Shown here piece by piece: positions 16,052-23,767 of a stretch of 26,274 bases of DNA; position 1 is the stretch's first letter; each line of letters starts with the position of its first letter. The notes beneath the pieces are model-generated. The model was not told the origin of the DNA, did not search any database, and saw only the letters and a list, made by a program, of their open reading frames with translations. The stretch is from DATJAJ01 sp035622335 (GTDB taxonomy: Archaea; Thermoproteota; Nitrososphaeria; Nitrososphaerales; Gagatemarchaeaceae). The translations under genes were made by a program, and so were the position numbers. The stretch covers positions 1 through 26,274 of the forward strand of contig DASPVO010000085.1 of NCBI GenBank assembly GCA_035622335.1, written 5' to 3'.

Positions 16052-17143
16052 ATGGGCGCAGTCGAACGCCTGCAGCGAAGGAATCAAGACTATCTCCTAG
16101 TCGAGACCATCAAGCAGGTCGGTGTAACCAACTACTCTCTGCTCGCCCGACTCACTGGCCTCAACCCAGAGACCGTCAGGTACAAGGTCAACAAGCACCT
16201 CTCCAAGCTCGGGCTCGGACTCCTGCTCAACGTGAACTACGCGGAGCTGGGACTCTCGGTCGGGATGCTCAGCGTGAAGGGGAACTCCGCCCCCGCAAGG
16301 TCGTGGCTGGACAGCATGAACTACCTCGTCTTCGTCGGAAAGGTGATGGGAGCGAACAAGTACGTCTGTCTCTACGCCATCCCGTTCAGATTCAAGAAGA
16401 AGTACGCGGAGACCATCGAGGACCTCAAGAGGCAGGGTCTCGCGGAAGAGTACGAGTCCACCGACATCTACTGGCTGCGCTACCCGCCCTTCAGACCGGA
16501 GCTCTACGACTTCGACACGAGCAACTGGAAGGTCGAATGGGACCGCGTCCTGACGCCCTCGAAGGAGGCCGGCGCATCGTGCGTCTCGGTCAACAGGGAG
16601 TCGAAGGTGGACTACATCGACCTCAAGATCCTCAAGGCAATGCAGGAGGACCCCACCGTCAGCCTGGCGAAGACGGCCAAGGACATGAACGTCAACCCAC
16701 GTACAGTGAGGTACCACTACTCCGAGCACGTCCTCAAGGGCAAGTTTATCCTGAGCAACAACATGCGATGGGTGAAGCCTCTCCAGGAGGGAAGGCACGG
16801 GGAGCTGATGGAGGTCATAGTCTCGTTCAGGACACTCGAGTCCGAGGAGGCTGAAAAGGTCAGGAGGCTCTTCAACAGCCTGCCCTTCACCTGGCTCGAG
16901 GCGGGGACCGAGGACAAGAGCTACTTCGCTTTCATGGACATCCCCATAGCAGCCTTCCATCAGACCGTGGCCTACGTCGAGGCACAGCTGCCCACGCTGC
17001 AGAACAAGTACGAGCTGATAATGCTGGACCCGAACAAGAGTTACCCGCTGAACCTGCCGGCCGAGATGTACGAAAAAGAACGAGGCTGGCGCTTGACGAA
17101 CTACAGAGAGAACTTCGCTACCACCCCAGAGGAAACGAGATAG
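16052..17143 (+). CDS. Two-HTH transcriptional regulator (Lrp/AsnC-like winged helix, duplicated)
   Basis: The 363-aa protein has two related DNA-binding HTH units: residues about 15-50 (with NPETVRYKVNKHL) and about 186-230 (with NPRTVRYHYSEHV). The shared NPxTVRY followed by a His indicates internal duplication. Each unit is followed by an alpha/beta region of the kind that in Lrp-like proteins binds ligand or mediates oligomers. It is therefore a probable cytoplasmic regulator, perhaps of the prenyl genes that follow, since its stop overlaps the UbiA start by one base (TAGTG). The ATG at 16052 is 26-28 nt after a TATA-like sequence that lies inside an inverted repeat, which suggests autoregulation. 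The effector is unknown. Confidence 0.85.
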   Translation: MGAVERLQRRNQDYLLVETIKQVGVTNYSLLARLTGLNPETVRYKVNKHLSKLGLGLLLNVNYAELGLSVGMLSVKGNSAPARSWLDSMNYLVFVGKVMGANKYVCLYAIPFRFKKKYAETIEDLKRQGLAEEYESTDIYWLRYPPFRPELYDFDTSNWKVEWDRVLTPSKEAGASCVSVNRESKVDYIDLKILKAMQEDPTVSLAKTAKDMNVNPRTVRYHYSEHVLKGKFILSNNMRWVKPLQEGRHGELMEVIVSFRTLESEEAEKVRRLFNSLPFTWLEAGTEDKSYFAFMDIPIAAFHQTVAYVEAQLPTLQNKYELIMLDPNKSYPLNLPAEMYEKERGWRLTNYRENFATTPEETR

Positions 17144-18003
17144 TGTCTTTGCTGAGATCGGCCTACCGCGAGGTCGTCTTCGGAGGGCACCTCCTGGCCC
17201 TAGGGACGGCGAGCATAGCCGCGACCGCTGCTTTGCTGATAGGGAAGTCGCCGACGTGGCAGCTTCTCCTGATGGCGTACCTCTTCTCCTATGGCGCCTA
17301 TACGGTGAACCGGAGTGCGGACATCGAGCAGGACGCTGTCTCTAGCCCTGAGAGGACGAGTCACTTGCAGGGAAGGAAGCGATACCTGACAGCGATCTCT
17401 GCCATCTGCTTCGCCCTCGGATACCTTCTCGCTGCTTTCAGGAACGTCTACTTCTTGCTCGCACTCCTCGCGCCGCTCGGGCTCACGCTTGCATATTCTG
17501 TGGGCTCGAAGAGAATGGTCCGGATCGTGGGCGTATCCAGGTTGAAGGAGAAGCTACTCGTGAAGAACGCTGTCACCGCTTTTGGCTGGTCCTTGATACC
17601 GGTCCTCGTCGGATTCTACTATCTCTCATTCCCCGTGCAGCTGCTTTTGCTTGCCCCCTTCGTCTTCATGCGGCTGCTAGCGAACACCATCTTCTTCGAT
17701 GTCCGCGACGTGAAGGCTGACTCGAGCTTCGGCATCAAGACACTGCCGAGCGCGTACGGGATCGACGCGTCCTTCTCGAGCATGGCCATACTCGACGTCA
17801 TGTCCGCTGTTTATCTCGTTCCACTGGTCGCGGCGGGTCTCCTGCCCGTTGCGGCCCTGGTCCTTCTCGGTCTTCCTGTCTACTCCTTCGCCTACAGGTA
17901 CCTTTCGAGGCGGGCCAACGCCAACCTCGACCTCCTGTGCGACGTGGTAGCCGACGGCGAATACATCCTGTGGGGGCCATTGCTCTACCTTGCAAGAATA
18001 TGA
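17143..18003 (+). CDS. UbiA-family membrane prenyltransferase
   Basis: UbiA enzymes transfer an isoprenoid chain from its diphosphate to an aromatic or lipid acceptor within the membrane. This 286-aa protein has about eight to nine hydrophobic helices and both metal-diphosphate motifs: NRSADIEQD (N56, D60, D64) and DVRDVKAD (D186, D189, D193). The usual second residue of motif 1 (D or A) is R here. The start is a GTG that shares one base with the upstream stop, and its 3' end overlaps the polyprenyl synthase start by 14 bp, so donor-making and donor-using enzymes are made together. The acceptor cannot be read from sequence: quinone precursor, archaeal ether lipid and haem remain possible. Lack of quinone-pathway neighbours leaves this open. 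Confidence 0.9.
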   Translation: MSLLRSAYREVVFGGHLLALGTASIAATAALLIGKSPTWQLLLMAYLFSYGAYTVNRSADIEQDAVSSPERTSHLQGRKRYLTAISAICFALGYLLAAFRNVYFLLALLAPLGLTLAYSVGSKRMVRIVGVSRLKEKLLVKNAVTAFGWSLIPVLVGFYYLSFPVQLLLLAPFVFMRLLANTIFFDVRDVKADSSFGIKTLPSAYGIDASFSSMAILDVMSAVYLVPLVAAGLLPVAALVLLGLPVYSFAYRYLSRRANANLDLLCDVVADGEYILWGPLLYLARI

Positions 18004-19003
18004 CAAGAAACCCGCTTCCGGATTAGGGCAGATCATCGCCCCGTACAGGGAAGCGGTCGAGAAGTCCCTCGCCGAGATCGCCCAGAGCAACACTCAGTTG
18101 GGAATCTTCGCTGCGGAGTCCCTCAAGGCTGGCGGGAAGAGGCTTCGGCCAGCTGTCGCGCTCTTGGCGTGCGAGACGTTGTCCGGGAAGTACGAACTCG
18201 CAGTACCACTGGCGACTGCCTATGAGCTCGCCCACTCGGCCTCCCTGATACAGGACGACGTGATAGACGAATCGCCGCTGAGGCACGACGGCCCCACAAT
18301 CCAGAAGAAGTACGGAGTGATCAACGCGATGCTAGCTTCAGACGTCCTACTGTTCAAGGCGTTCGAGGCGTTTTCAAAATACGGTAAAACCAAGCTCTCG
18401 AAGGCTGCGCTCGCACAGCTATTGGAGACCTTCTCAAAGTCCGCGATAGCGACGGCGGAGGGAGAGTTCCTCGAGATGAACCTCGCTTCCAAGAACCAGG
18501 TCAGCGTTGACGAGTATCTCAACGTCGCCGGGTTGAAGACTGGTTCTCTCTTCGCGGCCTGCGCCGCCTCTGGCGCGCTGGTCGGAGGCGCGACGAAGAG
18601 CGAGGTCGACTTCATGTACGAGTTCGGATACAACCTCGGGGTCTCATTCCAGATCAAGGACGACGTTCTCGACATACTCGGGAACACGAAAGAGACTGGA
18701 AAGCCCCTCATGGAGGACCTCAAGAACAACGCTAGCAACTACGTCATAATCGACGCTCTTTCGAAGGCCGACGCCTCGAAGAAGAACCAGATTGCGGCCA
18801 TGGTCCTCAAAAAGTGGTTCACGTTCGATGAGGTCGAGAGGCTCGTACAGACGCTGAAGGAGATAGGCTCGATAGACCGGGCCGAATCGGTCGCCATGGC
18901 CTTTGCCGAAAGGGCTCGCGAGATGCTCACAGTCTTCCCGCCAAGCACCGCAAAAGACAATCTGCTCCAGATCACCTACTTCTTGGGCGTTAGACGTGAT
19001 TGA
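17990..19003 (+). CDS. trans-Polyprenyl (geranylgeranyl or longer) diphosphate synthase
   Basis: This soluble all-helical enzyme condenses isopentenyl diphosphate onto allylic diphosphates. The 337-aa protein shows KAGGKRLRP (46-54), the first Asp-rich motif DDVID (89-93) followed by an Arg at 98, GPTIQKKYG, and the second Asp-rich motif DDVLD (224-228). The residue five before the first motif is Ala84; in this family a small residue there, instead of Phe or Tyr, usually permits products longer than C20. Together with the adjacent UbiA gene this suggests a side chain for a quinone or other prenylated lipid, though supply of C20 lipid precursor is also possible. The TTG start at 17990 lies inside the UbiA gene, indicating coupling. 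Confidence 0.92.
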   Translation: MQEYDKKPASGLGQIIAPYREAVEKSLAEIAQSNTQLGIFAAESLKAGGKRLRPAVALLACETLSGKYELAVPLATAYELAHSASLIQDDVIDESPLRHDGPTIQKKYGVINAMLASDVLLFKAFEAFSKYGKTKLSKAALAQLLETFSKSAIATAEGEFLEMNLASKNQVSVDEYLNVAGLKTGSLFAACAASGALVGGATKSEVDFMYEFGYNLGVSFQIKDDVLDILGNTKETGKPLMEDLKNNASNYVIIDALSKADASKKNQIAAMVLKKWFTFDEVERLVQTLKEIGSIDRAESVAMAFAERAREMLTVFPPSTAKDNLLQITYFLGVRRD

Positions 19004-19058
19004 GACAGAGGCGAAAGCTTTTGAGATGTCCGCGGACCACCGGGGTGGGAAGTCCGAA

Positions 19059-19727
19059 ATGAGCTCCCAGTCTGAAAGAATTCCTACCGGCATACCAGGC
19101 CTGGACGAGCTGATTGAGGGAGGCGTGATGAGGAACGACGTTCACGTCCTCGCTGGAGGCCCGGGGACTGGCAAGACGCTGTTCTCTCTAAACTTCGTGA
19201 AGAACGCGCTAGCTGGAGGGGAGAGGGTCCTCTACGCGACGTTCGAAGAGTCGCCGGTGTTTCTCAGGAGGAACGCCCAGCTTGTCGGTATAGACCTCTC
19301 CGGGGCCGAGAAGGAGAAGCGCCTGACGATTGTCGACCTCGAGGCCCTCAGAGACTCCAAGGAGTCGACCATCAACTTCATGATCTCAGCCCTTGAAGAG
19401 ACTGAGAGCACTCTGATAGTCGTCGACTCGCTCACCGCGCTACTCACAACGTCGCAGAACGAGCTCGAGCTGAGGACTTACACCAAGGCGCTGTACAAGG
19501 CTTTGAGGCACAGGCACGTGACTTCGATGATGACGACCTCGATCCTGGACCCTTTGAAGATGGGGCTCGAGGCCTTCCTCGCCGACTCGGTGATGCTCTT
19601 AGAGAACTACATGCAGGGCACTGAGTTCAGGACGAGGTTCTTGGTCTTGAAGATGAGGGCCACGGACCACGACAAGCAGTACCACTCGGTCATCTTCGGG
19701 CCCGGCTTCGGCGTGTCGAAGTACTAG
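19059..19727 (+). CDS. KaiC-like single-domain RecA-family ATPase (second copy)
   Basis: This 222-aa KaiC-family ATPase has RIPTGIPGLDELIEGGV at its start, Walker A GGPGTGKT (33-40), the catalytic Glu pair in TFEE (61-64), and the Walker B-like strand TLIVVDSLTALL. It is alignable with the minus-strand KaiC-like protein throughout, but clearly diverged. I chose the ATG at 19059 for its similarity to that paralogue and for a purine-rich GGGGTGGGA just upstream. The ATG at 19026, or the GTG at 18996 overlapping the synthase gene, would add 11 or 21 residues. It is followed after 8 bp by the 7-TM protein with a DUF835-like domain, so the two likely work together in signalling. Confidence 0.87.
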   Translation: MSSQSERIPTGIPGLDELIEGGVMRNDVHVLAGGPGTGKTLFSLNFVKNALAGGERVLYATFEESPVFLRRNAQLVGIDLSGAEKEKRLTIVDLEALRDSKESTINFMISALEETESTLIVVDSLTALLTTSQNELELRTYTKALYKALRHRHVTSMMTTSILDPLKMGLEAFLADSVMLLENYMQGTEFRTRFLVLKMRATDHDKQYHSVIFGPGFGVSKY

Positions 19728-19735
19728 GCGAGGTC

Positions 19736-21184
19736 TTGTCCCCATTCCTCCAACTAGTTCAGTCTCTGAATAGCTCTTCCACCGCAAGCTCGAGCGTGTC
19801 CCTGCCGCCGATTGACTACCTGATTACGCCCTCCGTCCACCTCCTGACGATTCTGATCACCTGCGTCTCGGCGTTCTACGTCTACAAGCAAGAGATCCTG
19901 AGGTACAGGCACGTGAGGAGCCTGCTACTCCTCGTGCATTTCTTCTTCGTCTTCCTCGTCTTCTTTGAGTTCCTCCGAAACTTCCCTGTCTTCTACCAGA
20001 ACAACGGGTACATGATCTTCTACACGGACGCGAACACGACGTTCGTCCTCATCGACGTCCTCCTCCTCACGCTGGTCGCGCTCGCCGTTTACTACAAGCC
20101 ATCCGGTCCGAGCTTCAGGTCGCTCTTCGCCGAGATGTTGAGCCGACCACTGCAGCTCTTCATCTTTGCAGTCTTCCTCGTCTACGTGGTCGTGGTGGAC
20201 GCTTACCTGTTCGTTCCTCCTCAACCCTTTACGATAATGACGAACATCTCTAACATCGCTGGAGTTCCCATCTCTGCGACCGTCTTCGACCCGTTCTACC
20301 TCAACCTCCTGCTGATTGTACTCATTGTCTTCGCAGCGTACCCGTCGCTCCTCCTCCTGCTCGCGAGCAGGCAGACCCTCGAGCTACAGATACGGAACGC
20401 GCTGAGGATCCTCCCCCTCGCCTGGATCGGGATCGGCCTCGACATACTCGTCTTCAACGGCTATCTGCTGACTCTCAGTCCTCCTATTGACGCGAGCGCT
20501 CTCGGATACCTCTTCGCCGCGATCGCCTTCAGTCTGACAGCAGCCATCTTCAGGCGCGCCACGCTTCTCTCAGGGTTCTTCCAGCAGGTGCCTCTGGGGC
20601 AGGCTCTACCCAAGGAGCACCCCTTCTCCACCAGGCTAGGGCTCGTGGAGGAGGACGTCGTCGGGAAGAACTTCCTCCTGGAGGTCGACCCCTCCTCTAG
20701 GTTCGAGGACGCGGTCAAGGACTTCGCACTGGAGTTCGCATCGAACAACTACCTCGTCTTCACGTTTACCTCACGCGGCAGGCCAGTCTACAACGCCCTG
20801 GCAAAGCTGGAGGGGATACGCTTCTACACCTTCTCAGCCAAGGTGTCGTACCCGAGACCTACCGACCAGTCCAACGAGGTCCTTGTGCCCCAGAACGACC
20901 AGTCGGTCATACTGAACGTGCTCGACAAGACCGTGTCGGCGAACCCGGACGTGAAGATAGCGGTCATCTTCGACAGCGTCACCGACCTGCTCCTCTCCGC
21001 AGGCTTCGACAACGCCTACAAGTTTCTGAAGCAAGCGAATGAAATCGTAAGCGAAGCGCGTGTGGCAGCCCTATTCATCTTGACGATGGGGGCGCACGAC
21101 GACAAGCAGACGAACGTCGTTCGCAGCCTGTTCACCAACCACCTGTCCTTCGAGGGCTCGGAACTGAAGCTCGTCCGTTCCTAG
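19736..21184 (+). CDS. Seven-TM protein with DUF835-like (degenerate RecA/KaiC-like) cytosolic domain
   Basis: The 482 residues contain seven hydrophobic helices (about 33-50, 62-80, 101-119, 137-158, 187-209, 224-246, 254-271) and a soluble C-terminal domain (about 290-482). The latter has a strand ending IAVIFDSVTDLLLSAGF, then a helix NAYKFLKQANEIV and a further strand. This resembles archaeal DUF835 domains, which look like KaiC cores that lost the Walker A loop; no P-loop is visible here. A 7-TM sensor with an output domain related to KaiC, encoded 8 bp after a true KaiC-like ATPase, suggests a membrane receptor that contacts or regulates that ATPase. The start is a TTG preceded by GGCGAGGT. 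Confidence 0.8.
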   Translation: MSPFLQLVQSLNSSSTASSSVSLPPIDYLITPSVHLLTILITCVSAFYVYKQEILRYRHVRSLLLLVHFFFVFLVFFEFLRNFPVFYQNNGYMIFYTDANTTFVLIDVLLLTLVALAVYYKPSGPSFRSLFAEMLSRPLQLFIFAVFLVYVVVVDAYLFVPPQPFTIMTNISNIAGVPISATVFDPFYLNLLLIVLIVFAAYPSLLLLLASRQTLELQIRNALRILPLAWIGIGLDILVFNGYLLTLSPPIDASALGYLFAAIAFSLTAAIFRRATLLSGFFQQVPLGQALPKEHPFSTRLGLVEEDVVGKNFLLEVDPSSRFEDAVKDFALEFASNNYLVFTFTSRGRPVYNALAKLEGIRFYTFSAKVSYPRPTDQSNEVLVPQNDQSVILNVLDKTVSANPDVKIAVIFDSVTDLLLSAGFDNAYKFLKQANEIVSEARVAALFILTMGAHDDKQTNVVRSLFTNHLSFEGSELKLVRS

Positions 21185-21193
21185 AGAGAAAAT

Positions 21194-21280
21194 TCGGGCC
21201 GCTCCCTATTGGCTAGCGAGGAGCTGGCAGCGCTGACTCAGAAACTTAGAAGTGGTTGAAGACGGGAGTGAGCGGCCCGA
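21194..21280. repeat. 11-bp inverted repeat between convergent genes
   Basis: TCGGGCCGCTC (21194-21204) and GAGCGGCCCGA (21270-21280) are perfect inverted copies, 65 bp apart. The left arm is intergenic; the right arm is within the 3' end of the minus-strand winged-helix gene. It may aid bidirectional termination or bind a factor; there is no clear U-tract. Confidence 0.4.
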
Positions 21281-21620
21281 GCATCTGTTCCACGAGCCTC
21301 TCGTAGTCGAGGAGGATCTTCTGGCCCTTTTCGGTCAGTTCGTACGTCTTCCTCGATCCCAGCTCCACTTCTCGCAGTAGACCACCGCTTAACAGGAGCT
21401 TCAGGTGAGCTTGGAGTGCGATCCAGGAGAGGTTGGCTTTGTACATCACCTGGGTGGGCTTGTCTGCGCCCTCCTTTATCACCCGGAGCATGTCCATCCT
21501 GATCTCCAGCTCCGATCTACGGGCCGGGACAGGTCTGCTCGCGGTCTGCGGCGTCAGTACGTCCAATTGCTGGTCCAATGTGAACCTGGAAATCACGTCC
21601 GTTCCGTTCCTTATATGCAT
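21246..21620 (-). CDS. Archaeal winged-helix DNA-binding regulator
   Basis: The 124-aa protein has a disordered N-terminus (1-35) and one winged-helix domain from about residue 36. It begins with ELEIRMDMLRVI and continues with a recognition region NLSWIALQAHLKLLLSGGLL and a wing around ELGSRKTYELTEKG. The pattern fits the common archaeal HTH_45-type regulators that sense or bind as dimers. It converges with the 7-TM gene and diverges from the helical-protein gene at 22013. The ATG at 21620 is about 30 bp from a TATA-like CTATAATTG (minus strand, 21648-21656), which agrees with a short leader. A role in controlling the neighbours is likely but not shown. Confidence 0.85.
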   Translation of the reverse strand: MHIRNGTDVISRFTLDQQLDVLTPQTASRPVPARRSELEIRMDMLRVIKEGADKPTQVMYKANLSWIALQAHLKLLLSGGLLREVELGSRKTYELTEKGQKILLDYERLVEQMLGPLTPVFNHF

Positions 21621-22012
21621 TATAGATTAGTCGTCCATTCGACCTGCAATTATAGCAACTAGTAGAATAAGTATCCAAAATGATTGTCGGAAAGGAGGAA
21701 GATTATTGCGAGACGCTCAGATTCTCGTATCAATAGCGAGTCGGCACAAGTAACACTTTTCGTCTGGAAGTGGCTCGTCTTAAGGGAAGTTACCGAGCCG
21801 AGTTCTATAGTACCAAAGCGGTAACAAGCTCAGAAACGATCAGTGCAACTGCTTCGCAAGTCCAAGACTACTGCCGTAGAAGGGAGTGTCAATGGCTCAG
21901 CAGGATGGGGAACATGACTCCGTCTGCGAGAGCAAGAAGGAGTTCCAATTCATATTCGTCCTCCCGTCGCCTTATTAGCCATAATGGGCCAAGAAGCGAA
22001 CAGTCAAGACTG
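21621..22012. other. Intergenic region between divergent genes
   Basis: This 392-bp stretch holds the putative TATA box of the minus-strand regulator (21648-21656) and a TATA-like CTTATTA (21971-21977) 36-42 bp before the ATG at 22013. The frame of the gene at 22013 stays open back to about 21770, but its composition (runs of Ser and Arg) is unlike protein-coding neighbours. A 28-codon ORF (21892-21978) is the best small-ORF candidate but has no supporting feature. No RNA gene was seen. Confidence 0.5.
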
Positions 22013-22393
22013 ATGTCTTCAAAAACGGAGAACCCGGAGGCCGAATATGAACGAGCTCTGGTCGCAATTGTGGACGAGACTCTGACAGAGATCTTCTCCT
22101 GCAGCGGCAAGAAAACGGTGCTATTCTACTTGAAGAACAGGTTCGGCGTGACCCCCGAAGACATCGTACACAGACCCAGACTCCTGCACCAAGGACTAGA
22201 GGGATTGCTGGGAGACCTCGGCTCCTCGATCGTACACGACCACATCATGAGACGCGCTGCGAAGCTAGAGCGGTCCATGATGGCTAAGGGCTCGCAGACA
22301 GCTGCGGTAGACCTGTCGCACAGACTCAAGAACGAACTCAATCCCTCTCCGAGCTACACAGCGGTAGAATGGTCCAAGAACCTCTATCAGTAG
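22013..22393 (+). CDS. Small helical protein of a type widespread in thaumarchaea (function unknown)
   Basis: The 126-aa protein is predicted almost wholly helical and soluble. Its core (about residues 16-85) runs VDETLTEIF...TVLFYLKNRFGV...EDI and then GLEGLLGDLG. That resembles short thaumarchaeal proteins in which a helix with FYLK-type sequence is followed by DI, a Pro, and a G-containing helix, but I cannot name the family with confidence. The frame remains open upstream, but I chose the ATG at 22013 because a TATA-like CTTATTA at 21971-21977 would put transcription near 22000. It may be a distant paralogue of the protein at 22572. Confidence 0.7.
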   Translation: MSSKTENPEAEYERALVAIVDETLTEIFSCSGKKTVLFYLKNRFGVTPEDIVHRPRLLHQGLEGLLGDLGSSIVHDHIMRRAAKLERSMMAKGSQTAAVDLSHRLKNELNPSPSYTAVEWSKNLYQ

Positions 22394-22571
22394 TCGCCCT
22401 GATTGGAAATCTCATCAATCCATTATCGCGCGTTCCGGAATAACTCCTACCCTCAAGGCCTCGGGCCCTCACCACGAACGAGTAACATTCGTCAAAGCCC
22501 CCCTTGCCAGCCCCATGGATTCGGCATAATTCCCTATCTTAATGACGAACTATGCAGTTTCCGACAGAAGA

Positions 22572-23006
22572 ATGAGCAACAACGAAGCGAAGGAAAAGAC
22601 GGAGGCGCCTCCCCAGGCTGGGAGAGAAAAGCTCGAGGAGGACATAATGGACCTTCAAGCGCTGGTGCCCACCATCGGTGAATTCCTCCCGACTCTTTTC
22701 AAAGAGGCCGTTTCAGATTCACTGTACAACTCATTCGGCGACGACACGGCTAAGGCTCTGATGATCATGATAGGCGACACGTGCCTGGAACGACCGCAGG
22801 AGGTCTTCCCTCAGCTGGATTCGATACTGCACGACGGCTCTGAAGTGCTCAAGGGAGCGATAAGGGCTGAGTTCGGAGCGATAGTTCACCAGCTCCTCGT
22901 GAGAGCGACGCTCGGACACTTCTCTGGACCCGACTCGATCTCCATAGAGCAAGAAGCTCTGATGGTCGCCGAACCCGCCAAGCCGGCCTCCGTAGCTGGA
23001 AAGTAA
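22572..23006 (+). CDS. Small helical protein, possible paralogue of the preceding one
   Basis: The 144 residues begin with a charged, Pro-containing tail (1-35). A helical core follows with FKEAVSDSLYNSFGDDTAKAL...ERPQEV...SILHDGSEVLKG...IVHQLL, whose layout parallels the preceding protein (helix, G-containing turn, helix, ERP/HRP, LH-x-G, helix). Function is unknown and no membrane segment is seen. The ATG at 22542 is in frame, but AT-rich elements at 22523-22541 place likely transcription starts at about 22550-22563, so the ATG at 22572 is preferred. It sits upstream of cdvA but with a separate promoter between them. Confidence 0.72.
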   Translation: MSNNEAKEKTEAPPQAGREKLEEDIMDLQALVPTIGEFLPTLFKEAVSDSLYNSFGDDTAKALMIMIGDTCLERPQEVFPQLDSILHDGSEVLKGAIRAEFGAIVHQLLVRATLGHFSGPDSISIEQEALMVAEPAKPASVAGK

Positions 23007-23050
23007 GCACAGCATCTGGGCTTACGAAGTCGAAGACTCAATCGCAACGC

Positions 23051-23058
23051 AATTATAT
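23051..23058 (+). promoter_or_regulatory. TATA box of the cdvA-like gene
   Basis: AATTATAT is centred about 25 nt before the GTG at 23080, the distance expected for a leaderless archaeal transcript starting at the initiation codon. Confidence 0.6.
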
Positions 23059-23079
23059 CAGGCGTGGACGGTTGGTTTC

Positions 23080-23748
23080 GTGCGCCCCGAAATCGCTTTC
23101 AAACTCGTTGGGCGTCCCGTCAAGGACCTGTACGGTCGACAGATGGGATACGCCGTTGGCTTCTCCATAGATACGACCGGGGACGTGAAGTCCATCGGAG
23201 TTGATGAAGGGACGGGGAAGTTCGTCGAGTTCCCTGCCGCTCGGATCATCTCTGACAAGGACGGCTTCATCATAGTTCCAGCCTGGAAGGTTGAAGGCGA
23301 GTCGTTGACGAAGGAGATAGAGATGATACACAGAAGGATCCAGTCTCTGGACGACTTGGTCAAGTCGGGCGAGGTCGATCAGCACCTTTACGAGAAGAAC
23401 ATACAGCAGTACCAGGAAAGGCTGGAGAAGATCAGGGATTCGTGCAACAACTTCGCTGCAAAGATAAACGCGAGAATCGGTGAGCTCGACGCCCAGGAGG
23501 AGTCGATAAACAACTTCCTCCTCAACCTGAAGATATATCACAAGTCGGGGGAGATGGACGAAGGGACCTACAACGCGCAGAGCGAGTACAGCAACGCAAT
23601 GAAGGCCAGGGACGCCAGGGAGAGGGAGGAGCTGACGACGATAATGTCAGTGCTCACGAGCACTTACTCCTCGATCGGGCAAAAGGTCACCCCCGCTGAA
23701 GAGGAGGCGGTTGCACCAGTGAGCATCCACGCCAACCTCGGCGCCTAG
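23080..23748 (+). CDS. cdvA: CdvA-like cell division protein (PRC-barrel plus coiled coil)
   Basis: CdvA is the archaeal membrane-associated scaffold that recruits ESCRT-III-like CdvB to the division site. The 222 residues match its plan: an N-terminal PRC-barrel-type domain (about 1-75) with LVGRPVKDLYGRQMGYAVG and SIGVDEGTGKFVEFP, then a long coiled coil (about 80-205). A short C-terminal tail ending in NLGA follows. The GTG start is set by a TATA box 25 nt upstream. CdvB and CdvC are not in this window, which matches Nitrososphaeria-type genomes where cdvA stands apart, unlike the crenarchaeal cdvABC cluster. Its downstream neighbour, 19 bp away, is an unknown 380-aa protein that could share its role. 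Confidence 0.88.
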   Translation: MRPEIAFKLVGRPVKDLYGRQMGYAVGFSIDTTGDVKSIGVDEGTGKFVEFPAARIISDKDGFIIVPAWKVEGESLTKEIEMIHRRIQSLDDLVKSGEVDQHLYEKNIQQYQERLEKIRDSCNNFAAKINARIGELDAQEESINNFLLNLKIYHKSGEMDEGTYNAQSEYSNAMKARDAREREELTTIMSVLTSTYSSIGQKVTPAEEEAVAPVSIHANLGA

Positions 23749-23767
23749 CTCTGCGGAGCGAGACTGG

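Noticed and set aside
18903..19058. Extension of the second KaiC-like ORF into the polyprenyl synthase gene
   Set aside because: The first part lies in another frame of the synthase; family similarity begins at about 19077.
21892..21978. 28-codon ORF in the intergenic region
   Set aside because: No clear promoter or ribosome binding site of its own, and it overlaps the TATA-like element of the next gene; length is within chance.
21770..22012. Upstream extension of the small helical protein
   Set aside because: Extra residues are Ser/Arg-rich with no domain character, and a TATA-like element near 21971 lies inside them.
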